The notes under the pieces were generated by a model. The model was not told where the DNA came from. It did not search any database and was given only the letters and a program-made list of their open reading frames with translations. This document shows positions 1-8,188 of a stretch of 64,000 nucleotides of DNA, piece after piece. The stretch is from assembly GCA_964194555.1 (NCBI GenBank), contig CAXMMT010000078.1, positions 48,486 to 112,485 of the forward strand, written 5' to 3'. The position numbers and the translations under genes are program-made. The stretch's first letter is position 1. Each line of letters opens with the position of its first letter. Source of the stretch: SZUA-217 sp964194555 (GTDB lineage Bacteria; Actinomycetota; Acidimicrobiia; Spongiisociales; ZC4RG35).

Positions 1-2225
1 TCAAATGCCAGATCCTCCCGTCCCGTCTTCTCGAGACAGACGCTCAGTTGTATCTTCAGGTCCGCGATCTCGGCCTCATCAGAAGTCAGTTCAATTGCAT
101 GTTGATATAGCGAGACGGCTTGTCGATCTGAGCGCAACTCCCGGGCCCGCTTGGCCGAAGCAACGAGGGATTCGCGGGCTCGGTTCAGCAACTCCGTATT
201 CTCGGGATCGGCGGCGGCGGCACTGGCGTAATGACCCGCAACGACACCGGCCAACTCTGGATCATTCAGCAACTCCGTTCGACGGGCGACCTCGAGATGA
301 CGGCTGACACGATCGGATCTGGCCAGACGCCCGTATGCGACCTCGCGGATGAGGCTCTGTACGAACCGATACTGGCCACGTTCGGGCGAGCGACGATCTT
401 CGTCCAACTCGAGAACATCACTTCGGACCAATGACCTCAAGGTCGTTTCCAGCTCCTCGGGGGTCTTGTCAGCCATGTCAGCAATCCCAACCAGGGTGAA
501 GGAAAGCCCGAGTACTGAAGCGTCCTGGATGACCGCCACCTCGTCGGGTTCCAGGCGGTCGAGTCGTGCTCCGATTATGGCGCTGACACTGTCCGGTATG
601 GCCAACTCGCCCGGGTCGCCAACCAACTCGTATCCATCATCAACGGCTACCAGATCACCCGAGTTGATGAGCATGCGGACGAACTCGACGGCATGAAGGG
701 GAACCCCAGCCGTCCGATCGGCAATACGATCCAAGACATCGGTCGGAATCCCCGGCGCAAGACCGGTGACCAGTTCTCTCATGGCGCCGTCATCGAGACG
801 GCTGAGATGCATGAGGAGTGAGCGCCGCCGCGCCGCGCCCCAATCTGGACGTTTCTCGAGAAGCTCGGGTCGGGCCAGTGCCAGAACCAGTATCGGGTTT
901 TGGGTGCTTCTCTCGACCAGCTCCTCGATGAATTCAAGCAGCCCCTCATCTGCCCAGTGGAGATCTTCGAAGACCATGAGAACCGTTCCCCGCTCGGAGA
1001 TTCTCTGGAAAAAGGTGCGAAGGGCGGCGTACAACTCGGACCGATCGCCTGGTGGCATCTCCGAAATGCCGATGAGGGCGGCCAGCCGGGGCTCGATCCA
1101 TTTTTGGTCCTCTTCGTCGGGAGCGAACTCTGCCACTGTCGTCCGCAGTTTCATCCTGGCCTTGGCGGCGTCTTCACCTTCCGTGATCCCCGCGCGCTGT
1201 CGGATCATCTCCCCAAGGGCCCAGAATGTGACCCCCTCTCCGTACGCCGGCGATCGGCCGTTGTGGTAGTAGATGATTTCGGCGATACCGTCGATGTATC
1301 GCAGTAGCTCCTGGGAGAGCCGGGTCTTTCCAATGCCACCCTCGCCGATGATCGAGACCATCCGAGCCCTCTGTTCACGACCGGTGGCGTGAAGCTGATC
1401 CTTGAGGAGACGTAGCTCGTCGTCCCTACCGACAAAGGGCCCTTCAACCAGTTCACTGCCTCGCTTGGACTGAGAGAGAGCTATCACCCGGACCGCGTTG
1501 TAGGCGGCAACTGACAGCTCCTTGCCTTTCACCTTCTGGTCGCCGATCGCGACGAATTCGACAGCCGAGCCCACCAGGTCCCGGGTGGACTCGCCCACAT
1601 ACACCCCACCGGGAGGTGCCATCGACTGAAGACGCGAGGCGGTATTGACGAGGTCGCCGACCACAAGGCCATGCTCGTTTCCTCCGGATCCGACCGAGGC
1701 TTCACCCGACATGACACCGGCTCTCGCGTCAAGACCCGGAATGTCGACGTCGCCGCCGAGCCCTCGCACCATGTCGACCAGCTCGAGGGCGGTTCGAGTA
1801 GCTCTCTCGGCGTCATCCTCATGGGCTGCGGCGGCTCCGAAGACGCCCATCACGGCGTCCCCGATGAACTTGTCGGTCACGCCTCCATAACGGTCGATGA
1901 TCTCGCGGCATCGGTCGTAATAGTCGGTGAGCATTGACCGAATGTCTTCGGGATCGCGCCCCTCGGAAAGCGAGGTGTACCCGACGAGATCGGCAAACAC
2001 GACAGATACCAGACGCCGTTCACCCCGATCGCTGGTGGGATCTTCCGTGGGACTCGCCGAAGCGGGCGAGTCCTCGAGTGTATTGCCGCAGTTGAAGCAG
2101 AACTTGTTCGAAGAATCGTTGACTGTGTCACAGTTTGAGCAAGATCGACCCAAGGCATTTCCACAACTCGAACAGAAGGAGTGGTCGGCTGGATTCTCGG
2201 TTCCGCAAGAACTACATGTGATCAT
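1..2225 (-). CDS. Zinc-ribbon class III nucleotide cyclase with STAND-type ATPase module (C-terminus outside window)
   Basis: An ATG at 2225 opens a frame that stays open for 741 codons to the window edge, so the N-terminus is complete and the C-terminus is missing. Residues 1-50 carry paired cysteine knuckles (CSSCG, CSSCG, CSNC, CFNCG), a double zinc ribbon. Residues about 70-245 form a class III adenylyl/guanylyl cyclase domain: FADLVG supplies the first metal-binding Asp (79), GDAVMG the second (123), and VNTASRL holds the transition-state Asn and Arg, so catalysis looks intact. Then comes a Walker A (GEGGIGKT, about 294-301), a Walker B-like FEDLHWADE, and helical repeats near the edge. 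Proteins of this architecture are usually sensory regulators making cAMP; the signal is unknown. It lies downstream of a sigma/anti-sigma cassette in the same direction, 97 bp away, so it may have its own promoter. Confidence 0.9.
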   Translation of the reverse strand, partial: MITCSSCGTENPADHSFCSSCGNALGRSCSNCDTVNDSSNKFCFNCGNTLEDSPASASPTEDPTSDRGERRLVSVVFADLVGYTSLSEGRDPEDIRSMLTDYYDRCREIIDRYGGVTDKFIGDAVMGVFGAAAAHEDDAERATRTALELVDMVRGLGGDVDIPGLDARAGVMSGEASVGSGGNEHGLVVGDLVNTASRLQSMAPPGGVYVGESTRDLVGSAVEFVAIGDQKVKGKELSVAAYNAVRVIALSQSKRGSELVEGPFVGRDDELRLLKDQLHATGREQRARMVSIIGEGGIGKTRLSQELLRYIDGIAEIIYYHNGRSPAYGEGVTFWALGEMIRQRAGITEGEDAAKARMKLRTTVAEFAPDEEDQKWIEPRLAALIGISEMPPGDRSELYAALRTFFQRISERGTVLMVFEDLHWADEGLLEFIEELVERSTQNPILVLALARPELLEKRPDWGAARRRSLLMHLSRLDDGAMRELVTGLAPGIPTDVLDRIADRTAGVPLHAVEFVRMLINSGDLVAVDDGYELVGDPGELAIPDSVSAIIGARLDRLEPDEVAVIQDASVLGLSFTLVGIADMADKTPEELETTLRSLVRSDVLELDEDRRSPERGQYRFVQSLIREVAYGRLARSDRVSRHLEVARRTELLNDPELAGVVAGHYASAAAADPENTELLNRARESLVASAKRARELRSDRQAVSLYQHAIELTSDEAEIADLKIQLSVCLEKTGREDLAF

Positions 2226-2322
2226 TCAGAGTGGTGGAACATATTGGGAACCGGAGACTATCGAACAGTTCCCGGCCAGGTCGATCCCGTTTCTCAGGGA
2301 TGAGTGATTTACGGCAAATACC

Positions 2323-3114
2323 TCACTCGTCGGTGTGCACGAGGGAACACGTAGCCGCTTCGACGAAAGCGATGGGGGTGTCCTCGCCCAACTGCTCAGC
2401 CGTCGGGACGGCAACCAAATAGGACGTTTCGGGGTCGAACCCAAAGTCCTCAGCCTCGGCGAAACTCACCTCGCCAACCGCTTTGTATCCCTCGAGATCG
2501 GCCACGAGCAGACACTCTGCTTGCTTGTCGAGCACGGATTGTTGTTCGTTACCCCCGGTATCCGCGGCGGTCGCGAACTGACCGGCGCGGACCTTTGAAG
2601 CTTCACGGCTGAAGAAACCGACGATCGCCTCTTCTGACCCGGCGTCATCAGCCGAAACAGCGTCTTCGGCGATCGAAGGCGCCTCTGCTCCCTCGTCGGC
2701 TCCGGCGGAGGCGACAGTGGTGTCTGCTGTCTCACCGGCGTCCCGAGATGCAGCCAGTTCTTCGGTGGCGGCGTCGTCGCCCGAGAATCCGTCCGTGTTG
2801 AGAACCGCCACGAGGCCCACGACCAGAAAGAGGCCTGCAGCCGCGTACGACCAGCGGAAATACCAGGGCGTGGTCTTCTTGGTCGCAACTGGTTGGGCTT
2901 TGAGCTGGGTCCAGATATCTCGATGCAGCGCCGCCTTCTCAATATCGGACATGACGGCCGGTTGAACATTCGCGAGTGCGTTGAGGGCGGTCTTCTGCGC
3001 CTCATACTCGGAGCGGGCCTTTCCGGACGACGCAACGAGGGCGCGGGCCTCGGTCTCATCGTCGAGGGCTCCCTCGGCGAGAGCGGCGATCAACTCGATC
3101 TCGTGTTTACGCAT
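2323..3114 (-). CDS. Membrane-anchored anti-sigma factor candidate (RsmA-like position)
   Basis: 263 residues, ATG start preceded by AAGGGA. The cytoplasmic N-terminus (about 1-95) is helical and resembles anti-sigma domains, but lacks the HxxxCxxC zinc motif of ZAS proteins. One membrane segment follows (about 102-120, rich in Ala/Leu/Val), then an acidic Ala/Glu/Asp-rich linker and an extracytoplasmic region of about 80 residues with two cysteines. It starts 21 bp after the ECF sigma gene stop and is transcribed with it, the usual arrangement for a sigma factor and its membrane inhibitor. In mycobacteria the gene after sigM is the anti-sigma rsmA; the present assignment rests on position and topology, not on a recognised sequence motif. 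Confidence 0.7.
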   Translation of the reverse strand: MRKHEIELIAALAEGALDDETEARALVASSGKARSEYEAQKTALNALANVQPAVMSDIEKAALHRDIWTQLKAQPVATKKTTPWYFRWSYAAAGLFLVVGLVAVLNTDGFSGDDAATEELAASRDAGETADTTVASAGADEGAEAPSIAEDAVSADDAGSEEAIVGFFSREASKVRAGQFATAADTGGNEQQSVLDKQAECLLVADLEGYKAVGEVSFAEAEDFGFDPETSYLVAVPTAEQLGEDTPIAFVEAATCSLVHTDE

Positions 3115-3135
3115 GCAATCCCTTTGATGCTCTCA

Positions 3136-3681
3136 TTACGTGTTTTGGTTCCCCAGATGGTTGGCCAGAAGACGTCTTCCTCGAAACACCCTGGACTTCA
3201 TCGTTCCCACGGGCACGCCCAGCGTCTGTGCAGCGTCAGGGAGGGACATCCCCTCGATGTCGGAGAGGACGATGGCCGTTCGAAACTCCGGCGGAAGCGA
3301 AGCAAGAGCCTCCTGAATCTCTGGTCGAAGCGCCGCTGCCTCGACCGTCTCATGCGCGGTCGGGTCGGCGGGGTCGAGATGTTCGGGCATCGGCTCCGCT
3401 GGGCGTCTCTTCTGCTTCCTCAGCTGGTCGTAGCATGTGTTGACGGCGATGCGATAGACCCATGTGCCAAAGGTGGACTTGCCCTCGAATTGGTGAGCCT
3501 TTCGAAAGGCGGTGAGGAATGTCTCCTGAGTGGCGTCGAGAGCCTTCTCCCTGTTTCCCAGTATTCGGAGACACACGGAGAAGACTCGATCCTCATGGGT
3601 CTTCATGATCTCGGTGAAGGCCTCGTGATCGCCGTCGGCCACCCGCGCCAGAAGTACGGCGTCCTCGGTGGCTTTGGTCAC
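3136..3681 (-). CDS. ECF RNA polymerase sigma factor, SigM-like by context
   Basis: 181 residues from a GTG at 3681, which overlaps the upstream TGA as GTGA, indicating translational coupling; a longer start at 3753 would run 76 nt into the upstream gene and is less likely. Region 2 is clear (EAFTEIMKTHEDRVF through FGTWVYRIAVNTCYDQLR) and region 4 is the usual helix-turn-helix (LPPEFRTAIVLSDIEGMSLPDAAQTLGV). It directs RNA polymerase to a dedicated set of promoters, probably cell-envelope stress genes if the likeness to mycobacterial SigM holds. Neighbours support this: the upstream gene resembles the pseudokinase/discoidin half of mycobacterial MurJ (Rv3910), which sits next to sigM, and the downstream gene is a membrane anti-sigma candidate. 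Confidence 0.93.
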   Translation of the reverse strand: MTKATEDAVLLARVADGDHEAFTEIMKTHEDRVFSVCLRILGNREKALDATQETFLTAFRKAHQFEGKSTFGTWVYRIAVNTCYDQLRKQKRRPAEPMPEHLDPADPTAHETVEAAALRPEIQEALASLPPEFRTAIVLSDIEGMSLPDAAQTLGVPVGTMKSRVFRGRRLLANHLGNQNT

Positions 3682-4967
3682 GGGAGGAATCGTACTTCTG
3701 AAATCGACGCATAAAACGACCCGTCGGCATGAAGGGGCAGCTCGGTCAGCCACACCAGCCAGAAACCACCCTCACGTGGAGGTAGGTTGACCAATGTCGC
3801 TCCGTGCGCGGCTTGAGCTCCTGCTATCCGTGTCCACTCATCGAGTTGTGGAAAGAAGACGTCGGACCAATAGATCTCGAATCGAGTACCGACACTCAAT
3901 CCGATCAACTGTGTTTGGGCGGGGGTTCCTCTCAGTGTGAAGGTCACACCCACACCGGGCTTGATCCCCGCGAGGGGGTCCTGGTAGCTCTCGGTTCGCC
4001 AGAATGTCGAGATGTTACCGTCGACGAGGTTGCCCACCGAGTCGTCGTTCTCACCACCACCCCCAAAGGGATCGAAGGTGGCGGCGTTCCCGATGGCGAC
4101 CTCACCGACCGGTGACGTGGTCGATGACGACAATTCGGTGGTCGGGACCGAGGGCTTGGTAGTTGTGACCGGGGTTGGGAGGAGCGGCTCACCTCCACCG
4201 GCGACGAAACGTCCCAGGGCCACGAGTCCGATAGCCACGACCACCAGGGTTATCGCTGAGATGATCAGACGCCGCGAAGCAACCCGCGGCTCAGCTATCG
4301 GCGAGCGGGGGGTAGGAGCCGCAATCAGAGCTTCCTCGAGGGCCGAGGCGGTGAGGTCGCCCGATTGGCCCGAGCGAAGTATGCGATCGATGCTCCTGGA
4401 GAGACCGTCGATTCGCTCGGATGGCGGTGGACCGCCAGGCGGTGACCCTGTGAGGGCTGATTCGAGTGCTGCGGCGAGGCCGCTCACGTCGCCGTTGGCA
4501 CCTGTGCGAGGTTCTCTGCCGAACGCGCCGAGCTTCGCGGCATGCGCCGACGAATAGGAAATAGCGGAGAGATCGATGGCCCCATGGATGGCTTCGATCT
4601 CATGAAGCGCGGCCAATGCACCCGCTAGGCCGGCGGCGTTGGGCAAGAAGTCGGGAAGCTCGATTGGATGCGACGCCTCGACTCGGTCGGCCACCGTCGA
4701 ACCCCCGGTCCATTCGGAGACCGAGTAGGCGCCACCGGCCACCTCGGCCACGGCAAAGACCCGGGCGAGATGTGAGTGGGCGACCTTGGCAGCGTCACCA
4801 ACCTGATCGACGAACTGTTTTCGTCTCTTCGAAGAAGTCTCGGGCCCGAGACTTCGCAAAAGCACCGGTCGATCCAGGGACGTGTCTGTTGCCAGCCACT
4901 CCTCGATGTCACCATCGCGGCCTAGACGCATCTCGAGCTTGAATCTGTCGGGTATCGCGGCCGGCAT
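3678..4967 (-). CDS. Membrane pseudokinase with extracytoplasmic discoidin-like domain (MurJ C-terminal module without MurJ)
   Basis: 429 residues, ATG start. Residues 1-215 have a protein-kinase fold pattern with the catalytic residues gone: the VAIK lysine position reads LLR, the HRD loop reads HGAID (128-132), and the DFG position reads GAFG. A membrane helix spans about 233-256, then a Thr/Ser/Pro linker and a C-terminal domain (about 290-429) resembling F5/8-type C (discoidin) folds, probably ligand-binding outside the cell. In mycobacterial MurJ (Rv3910) the same pseudokinase and extracellular domain are fused behind the lipid II flippase and bind the FHA protein FhaA. Here no flippase domain precedes it; the upstream gene is an acetyltransferase 47 bp away. 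The 4-nt overlap with the sigma gene implies a shared operon. Confidence 0.8.
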   Translation of the reverse strand: MPAAIPDRFKLEMRLGRDGDIEEWLATDTSLDRPVLLRSLGPETSSKRRKQFVDQVGDAAKVAHSHLARVFAVAEVAGGAYSVSEWTGGSTVADRVEASHPIELPDFLPNAAGLAGALAALHEIEAIHGAIDLSAISYSSAHAAKLGAFGREPRTGANGDVSGLAAALESALTGSPPGGPPPSERIDGLSRSIDRILRSGQSGDLTASALEEALIAAPTPRSPIAEPRVASRRLIISAITLVVVAIGLVALGRFVAGGGEPLLPTPVTTTKPSVPTTELSSSTTSPVGEVAIGNAATFDPFGGGGENDDSVGNLVDGNISTFWRTESYQDPLAGIKPGVGVTFTLRGTPAQTQLIGLSVGTRFEIYWSDVFFPQLDEWTRIAGAQAAHGATLVNLPPREGGFWLVWLTELPLHADGSFYASISEVRFLP

Positions 4968-5014
4968 TGCCGCTAGTTCAGCAGACTCCTTGTGGAGCGA
5001 AGACCACCGGGCGG

Positions 5015-5773
5015 TCAGGTCTTGTATCGAAGTATTCGAAGAGTGGTGCCGGTCGGCATGAATCCCTCTTTCGAATACAACCGACGGGCCTGGACATTCT
5101 CCTCGCGAACGTTGAGAACCATTGTCTGTGCGGACTTCTCACGAGCCCATTGCAGGGCTGCTCTCACGAGCTCAGAACCGATGTTCTTGCCACGGTGCTC
5201 GGAATGAACAGCGATGCGCTGAAGATAGGAGACGCTCCATTGGGCACCCACGATCGCGTACCCGGTAGCTCTGGTTTCCCCCACGGTCAGGACCACCGAT
5301 CGGGTTGTCGAAGACATCGCCTCGGTCAGCCCGTCAACGCTCATTCTCCAGAATCCCTGGAAAGCGTGGCGGTCGATCTCGATGAGGGCGTCCCAATCCG
5401 GCTTCTCGGACTCGACGACCAATGAGGCCGGAGTCGACCTGTTCGATATCACTGGACGCTCCATCACATTGAGACGAAAGACTTCCTCATACCCGCACTT
5501 CAGCCAGACCCGGGTCGATGACCTATACAAGGCGGGCGAGTACACCGACGCCTGGCTCAGATCGACCAGATCCTCCGAGGCAGCTGTCAGAAAGTCACTG
5601 CTTCCCCGATCGAGTCTGAGAAAGGCGTCGGGTGTGTCGTCGTTCCACAACCTGGCACTGGCACGTGCCCACCCCCGGGAAAGTGTGACGGGTGCGGGCC
5701 AACGACCTTCGATACGGAGCCGGTGGGACACGTGTGGGAGAATATAACCATGCAGGTTGTTGTTGCGAGCCAC
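5015..5773 (-). CDS. GNAT-family N-acetyltransferase
   Basis: 252 residues from GTG 5773. The C-terminal 110 residues are a clear GNAT domain: the acetyl-CoA loop reads EHRGKNIGSELVRAAL (Q/RxxGxG/A-type, with Asn-Ile in the variable positions), followed by a beta-bulge and NVREENVQARRLYSKEGF, the usual last helix. The first 110 residues may be a degenerate second GNAT half. A GTG at 5731 is an alternative start; the 5773 start overlaps the divergent deacetylase gene by 24 bp. Transcribed toward the pseudokinase/sigma genes, it may be the first gene of that operon. Substrate unknown. Its head-to-head placement with an HDAC-family deacetylase suggests, but does not prove, an acetylation/deacetylation pair. 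Confidence 0.85.
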   Translation of the reverse strand: MARNNNLHGYILPHVSHRLRIEGRWPAPVTLSRGWARASARLWNDDTPDAFLRLDRGSSDFLTAASEDLVDLSQASVYSPALYRSSTRVWLKCGYEEVFRLNVMERPVISNRSTPASLVVESEKPDWDALIEIDRHAFQGFWRMSVDGLTEAMSSTTRSVVLTVGETRATGYAIVGAQWSVSYLQRIAVHSEHRGKNIGSELVRAALQWAREKSAQTMVLNVREENVQARRLYSKEGFMPTGTTLRILRYKT

Positions 5774-6760
5774 CCTTCATCGTTGCAGCACGACACGGGT
5801 CGCAATCATCCGGAGCGACCCGATCGAGTGCTGGCGGTTCGTCGGGGAATTGACGGATGTGGTCTAGACATCGTCGACATCGAGTCCCCAGAGATTCAGC
5901 GAAGCCAGCTCGCCGTCGTTCACGATGCCTCCTACATCGAGATGGTCGAGATGTTCTGCTCGCTGAGTGGGGGAGCCCTCGACATGGACACCGTTGTGTC
6001 CGAGGAGTCGTGGCAGGCTGCCCTGACCGCAGCCGGGGGCGTTTGGGCGCTCATCGAGGAGTTGAGAACACGGCCCGACGCAACTGGTTTCGCCATATCG
6101 AGACCTCCCGGGCACCACGCTTTTCGCGATCGGGCCATGGGATTCTGTCTGTTCAACAACATTGCAGTCTCGGCGGCTCTGCTGCGCTCACATGGGGAGA
6201 GGGTGGCGATTCTCGACTGGGATGTCCATCATGGAAACGGAACCCAATCGATGCTTGCCGATGATCCTGGGGTGCTGTACGTATCGATCCATCAGGATCC
6301 GTTCTATCCGTTTGACGGCCATATCCGGGATATTGATGAGGGAGCTGCAAAGGGCACCACAGTCAACATCCCTCTGCCGGCGGGCACCGCGGGGGATGTC
6401 TACCGTCTTGCGTGGGGAGAGTTGGTGATTCCTGTTGTGAGGCAATTCGAGCCCGACTGGGTGCTCATCAGCGCCGGATTTGACGCCCACATCGATGACT
6501 CGCTGGGGGAGTTTCAACTCATGTCGAGCGACTTCGGCTGGTTGGCTGGGGCGGTCGCCGAAGCCCATCCGGTGAGCCGGGTGGTGGCGACTCTGGAGGG
6601 CGGTTACGACCTGGACGCGCTGGAGCAGTCCACCATCGCCACCCTCATGGGTCTGGCGGGCATTGCTCCGATATCGAATGAGACGCGGGTTTCGCCGCCC
6701 GCGGCAGGGCAGGCGGTGGACAGAGCGGCACAAGCAATAGTGCGCCACTGGAAGGTGTGA
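5750..6760 (+). CDS. Histone deacetylase / acetoin-utilisation (HDAC) superfamily deacetylase
   Basis: 336 residues from ATG 5750, chosen because GGGAG lies about 9 nt upstream; a GTG at 5723 would add nine unlikely residues. Family motifs are intact: RPPGHHA (general-base His pair), GFCLFNN, LDWDVHHGNGTQ (zinc Asp and His), SAGFDAH (second zinc Asp) and LEGGYD with the catalytic Tyr. Length fits bacterial AcuC/APAH-type enzymes (about 310-370). These zinc hydrolases remove acetyl groups from lysine side chains or polyamines; the substrate cannot be told from sequence. It is divergent from a GNAT acetyltransferase, with the two starts overlapping, so both genes must share a very compact promoter region. 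Confidence 0.93.
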   Translation: MQVVVASHPSSLQHDTGRNHPERPDRVLAVRRGIDGCGLDIVDIESPEIQRSQLAVVHDASYIEMVEMFCSLSGGALDMDTVVSEESWQAALTAAGGVWALIEELRTRPDATGFAISRPPGHHAFRDRAMGFCLFNNIAVSAALLRSHGERVAILDWDVHHGNGTQSMLADDPGVLYVSIHQDPFYPFDGHIRDIDEGAAKGTTVNIPLPAGTAGDVYRLAWGELVIPVVRQFEPDWVLISAGFDAHIDDSLGEFQLMSSDFGWLAGAVAEAHPVSRVVATLEGGYDLDALEQSTIATLMGLAGIAPISNETRVSPPAAGQAVDRAAQAIVRHWKV

Positions 6761-6791
6761 ATCGAATCTTGGACCCCGGATAGGACACTTT

Positions 6792-6964
6792 CAGAGCACT
6801 AGTGCTCTGGCCACGAACGTTGGCGATGTTGAGGGCGAGGCGGAGGCGTCTCTGACAAGGACGCAGGACGAAGGCGCACCGGCCCGTTCGTCGAGGACGA
6901 GGACACGGTCAGGGGCGTCACTGGACGTCCTGAACGCGGCAAACGTTTGTGGTCGGGGCACTAG
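6792..6964 (+). repeat. Copy A of a ~166-bp CTAG-bounded non-autonomous repeat
   Basis: The region 6761-7047 has no gene. It holds an element running from CTAG at 6799 to CTAG at 6961-6964. Its left end sits in a perfect 18-bp palindrome, CAGAGCACTAGTGCTCTG (6792-6809). The inward-facing ends form imperfect inverted repeats (11 of 14 bases, by hand). The centre (6859-6919) matches the reverse complement of copy B near 12.1 kb at 45 of 61 ungapped positions, and the distances from CTAG to the core agree within one base on the left and exactly on the right. No coding frame was recognised in it. It behaves like a MITE- or REP-type mobile repeat; the family is not identified. Confidence 0.7.
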
Positions 6965-7047
6965 TCAACTGCGGAGAGGTCATCCTTTCCCTCTCAACCT
7001 TGGTGCCGATCAGCCGATAACCACCGAGGACTCATCAGGGAAGGACT

Positions 7048-8127
7048 ATGGAAAGCAATATCGACGATCTTCTTGGACGCGCCGTCGCTGCGGGAGCTTC
7101 CGACTTCCATCTCAAGGTTGGGTCGGCGCCCATCGTTCGAATCGACGGAGAGCTGCGAAGACTGGACGGCATAGAGCCACTGCGTCCCTCTGATACAGAG
7201 GCCTACGCCGAGGTCATATTCACTCCAAAAGCAGCAGACGACTTCAAGACGGTTGGCACTGCCGATTTTGCGTATGGAAAGCATGAATTGGGACGGTTCC
7301 GGGTTACAGCGTTCAGACAGCGTGGCTCGGTCTCGATGGTCCTACGGAGGGTCGTGCCTGGCTCCAGAAGCTTCGCCGAGTTGGGGTTGCCCCGGATTGT
7401 CGAAAAGTTGGCCGCCGCCAAATCCGGTCTCGTTCTGGTGACTGGTCGATCCGGGTCAGGCAAGACCACGACCATTTCTTCGATGCTCGACTGGATCAAT
7501 TCCAATCGTGGAGCTGCCATTCTCACCGTCGAGGATCCGATTGAAGTCCTGCATCCCGACAAGCGCTCGGTGGTCGTGCAGCGCGAAGTCGGGGTCGACA
7601 CGCCCAACATGGCAGAGGCGGTCCGGGGGGCCATGCGACACGACACGGATGTGATCATGGTCTCTGAGCTATCTGATCCGGAAACGGCCCGAGTGGCGAT
7701 CGACGCTGCCGAGACAGGGCATTTGGTCATTTCTTCGATGAGAACCACCGATCCGGCAGAGACTGTCAGTCGGCTCGTATCGATGTTTCCCGACTCGCAG
7801 AAGGCAGTGATTCGGAGCCAACTGGCCGCTCAGCTACAGGCGATCATCAGCCAGCTTCTAGTTGAGACTTCGGACTCCGGGGTAACTCTTGTCTGTGAGA
7901 TCCTCACGAACAATGAGAGAACACAGGAGTGGATCATGGGTGGTGAGGAGGCCTCCTTCCTCGTCGAAGTGATCAAGGACAGCGGCTTTCATGGCATGCA
8001 GACCTTCGATCAAGCGCTGCTCAAGCAGGTCGTCGACCGCAAGGTCGAGATCGACTCTGCACTGCCTCACGCACGCAATTCCCACGAGATGAAGGCCAAG
8101 GCGCTCGCCGCAGGCATCTCGGCCTGA
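7048..8127 (+). CDS. PilT-like secretion/retraction ATPase with altered signature motifs
   Basis: 359 residues, ATG start. N-terminal PAS-like half, then the RecA-like core: Walker A GRSGSGKTTT (about 132-141), Asp box ILTVEDPIE, and a Walker B region reading VIMVSELSD. Typical PilT proteins have VGEMRD there, so the catalytic Glu is kept but the Arg is replaced by Ser. The His box, normally TLHT, reads SMRTT, so the His is Arg. REDPD upstream reads RHDTD. The C-terminal AIRNLI retraction motif is not seen. PilT hexamers power type IV pilus retraction; no other pilus gene is in the window, so the partner machine is unknown. It is the first gene of a plus-strand run into the CCA enzyme, 61 bp downstream. 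Confidence 0.88.
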   Translation: MESNIDDLLGRAVAAGASDFHLKVGSAPIVRIDGELRRLDGIEPLRPSDTEAYAEVIFTPKAADDFKTVGTADFAYGKHELGRFRVTAFRQRGSVSMVLRRVVPGSRSFAELGLPRIVEKLAAAKSGLVLVTGRSGSGKTTTISSMLDWINSNRGAAILTVEDPIEVLHPDKRSVVVQREVGVDTPNMAEAVRGAMRHDTDVIMVSELSDPETARVAIDAAETGHLVISSMRTTDPAETVSRLVSMFPDSQKAVIRSQLAAQLQAIISQLLVETSDSGVTLVCEILTNNERTQEWIMGGEEASFLVEVIKDSGFHGMQTFDQALLKQVVDRKVEIDSALPHARNSHEMKAKALAAGISA

Positions 8128-8188
8128 CCAACCCCAACAGTCTCGGATATGGTCGCGAGTATCTCGGCACCCGGCAGCGATAACCTGG

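Noticed and set aside
6761..7047. Riboswitch or leader for the PilT-like gene
   Set aside because: The region is explained by repeat copy A, whose structure is shared with an unrelated locus.
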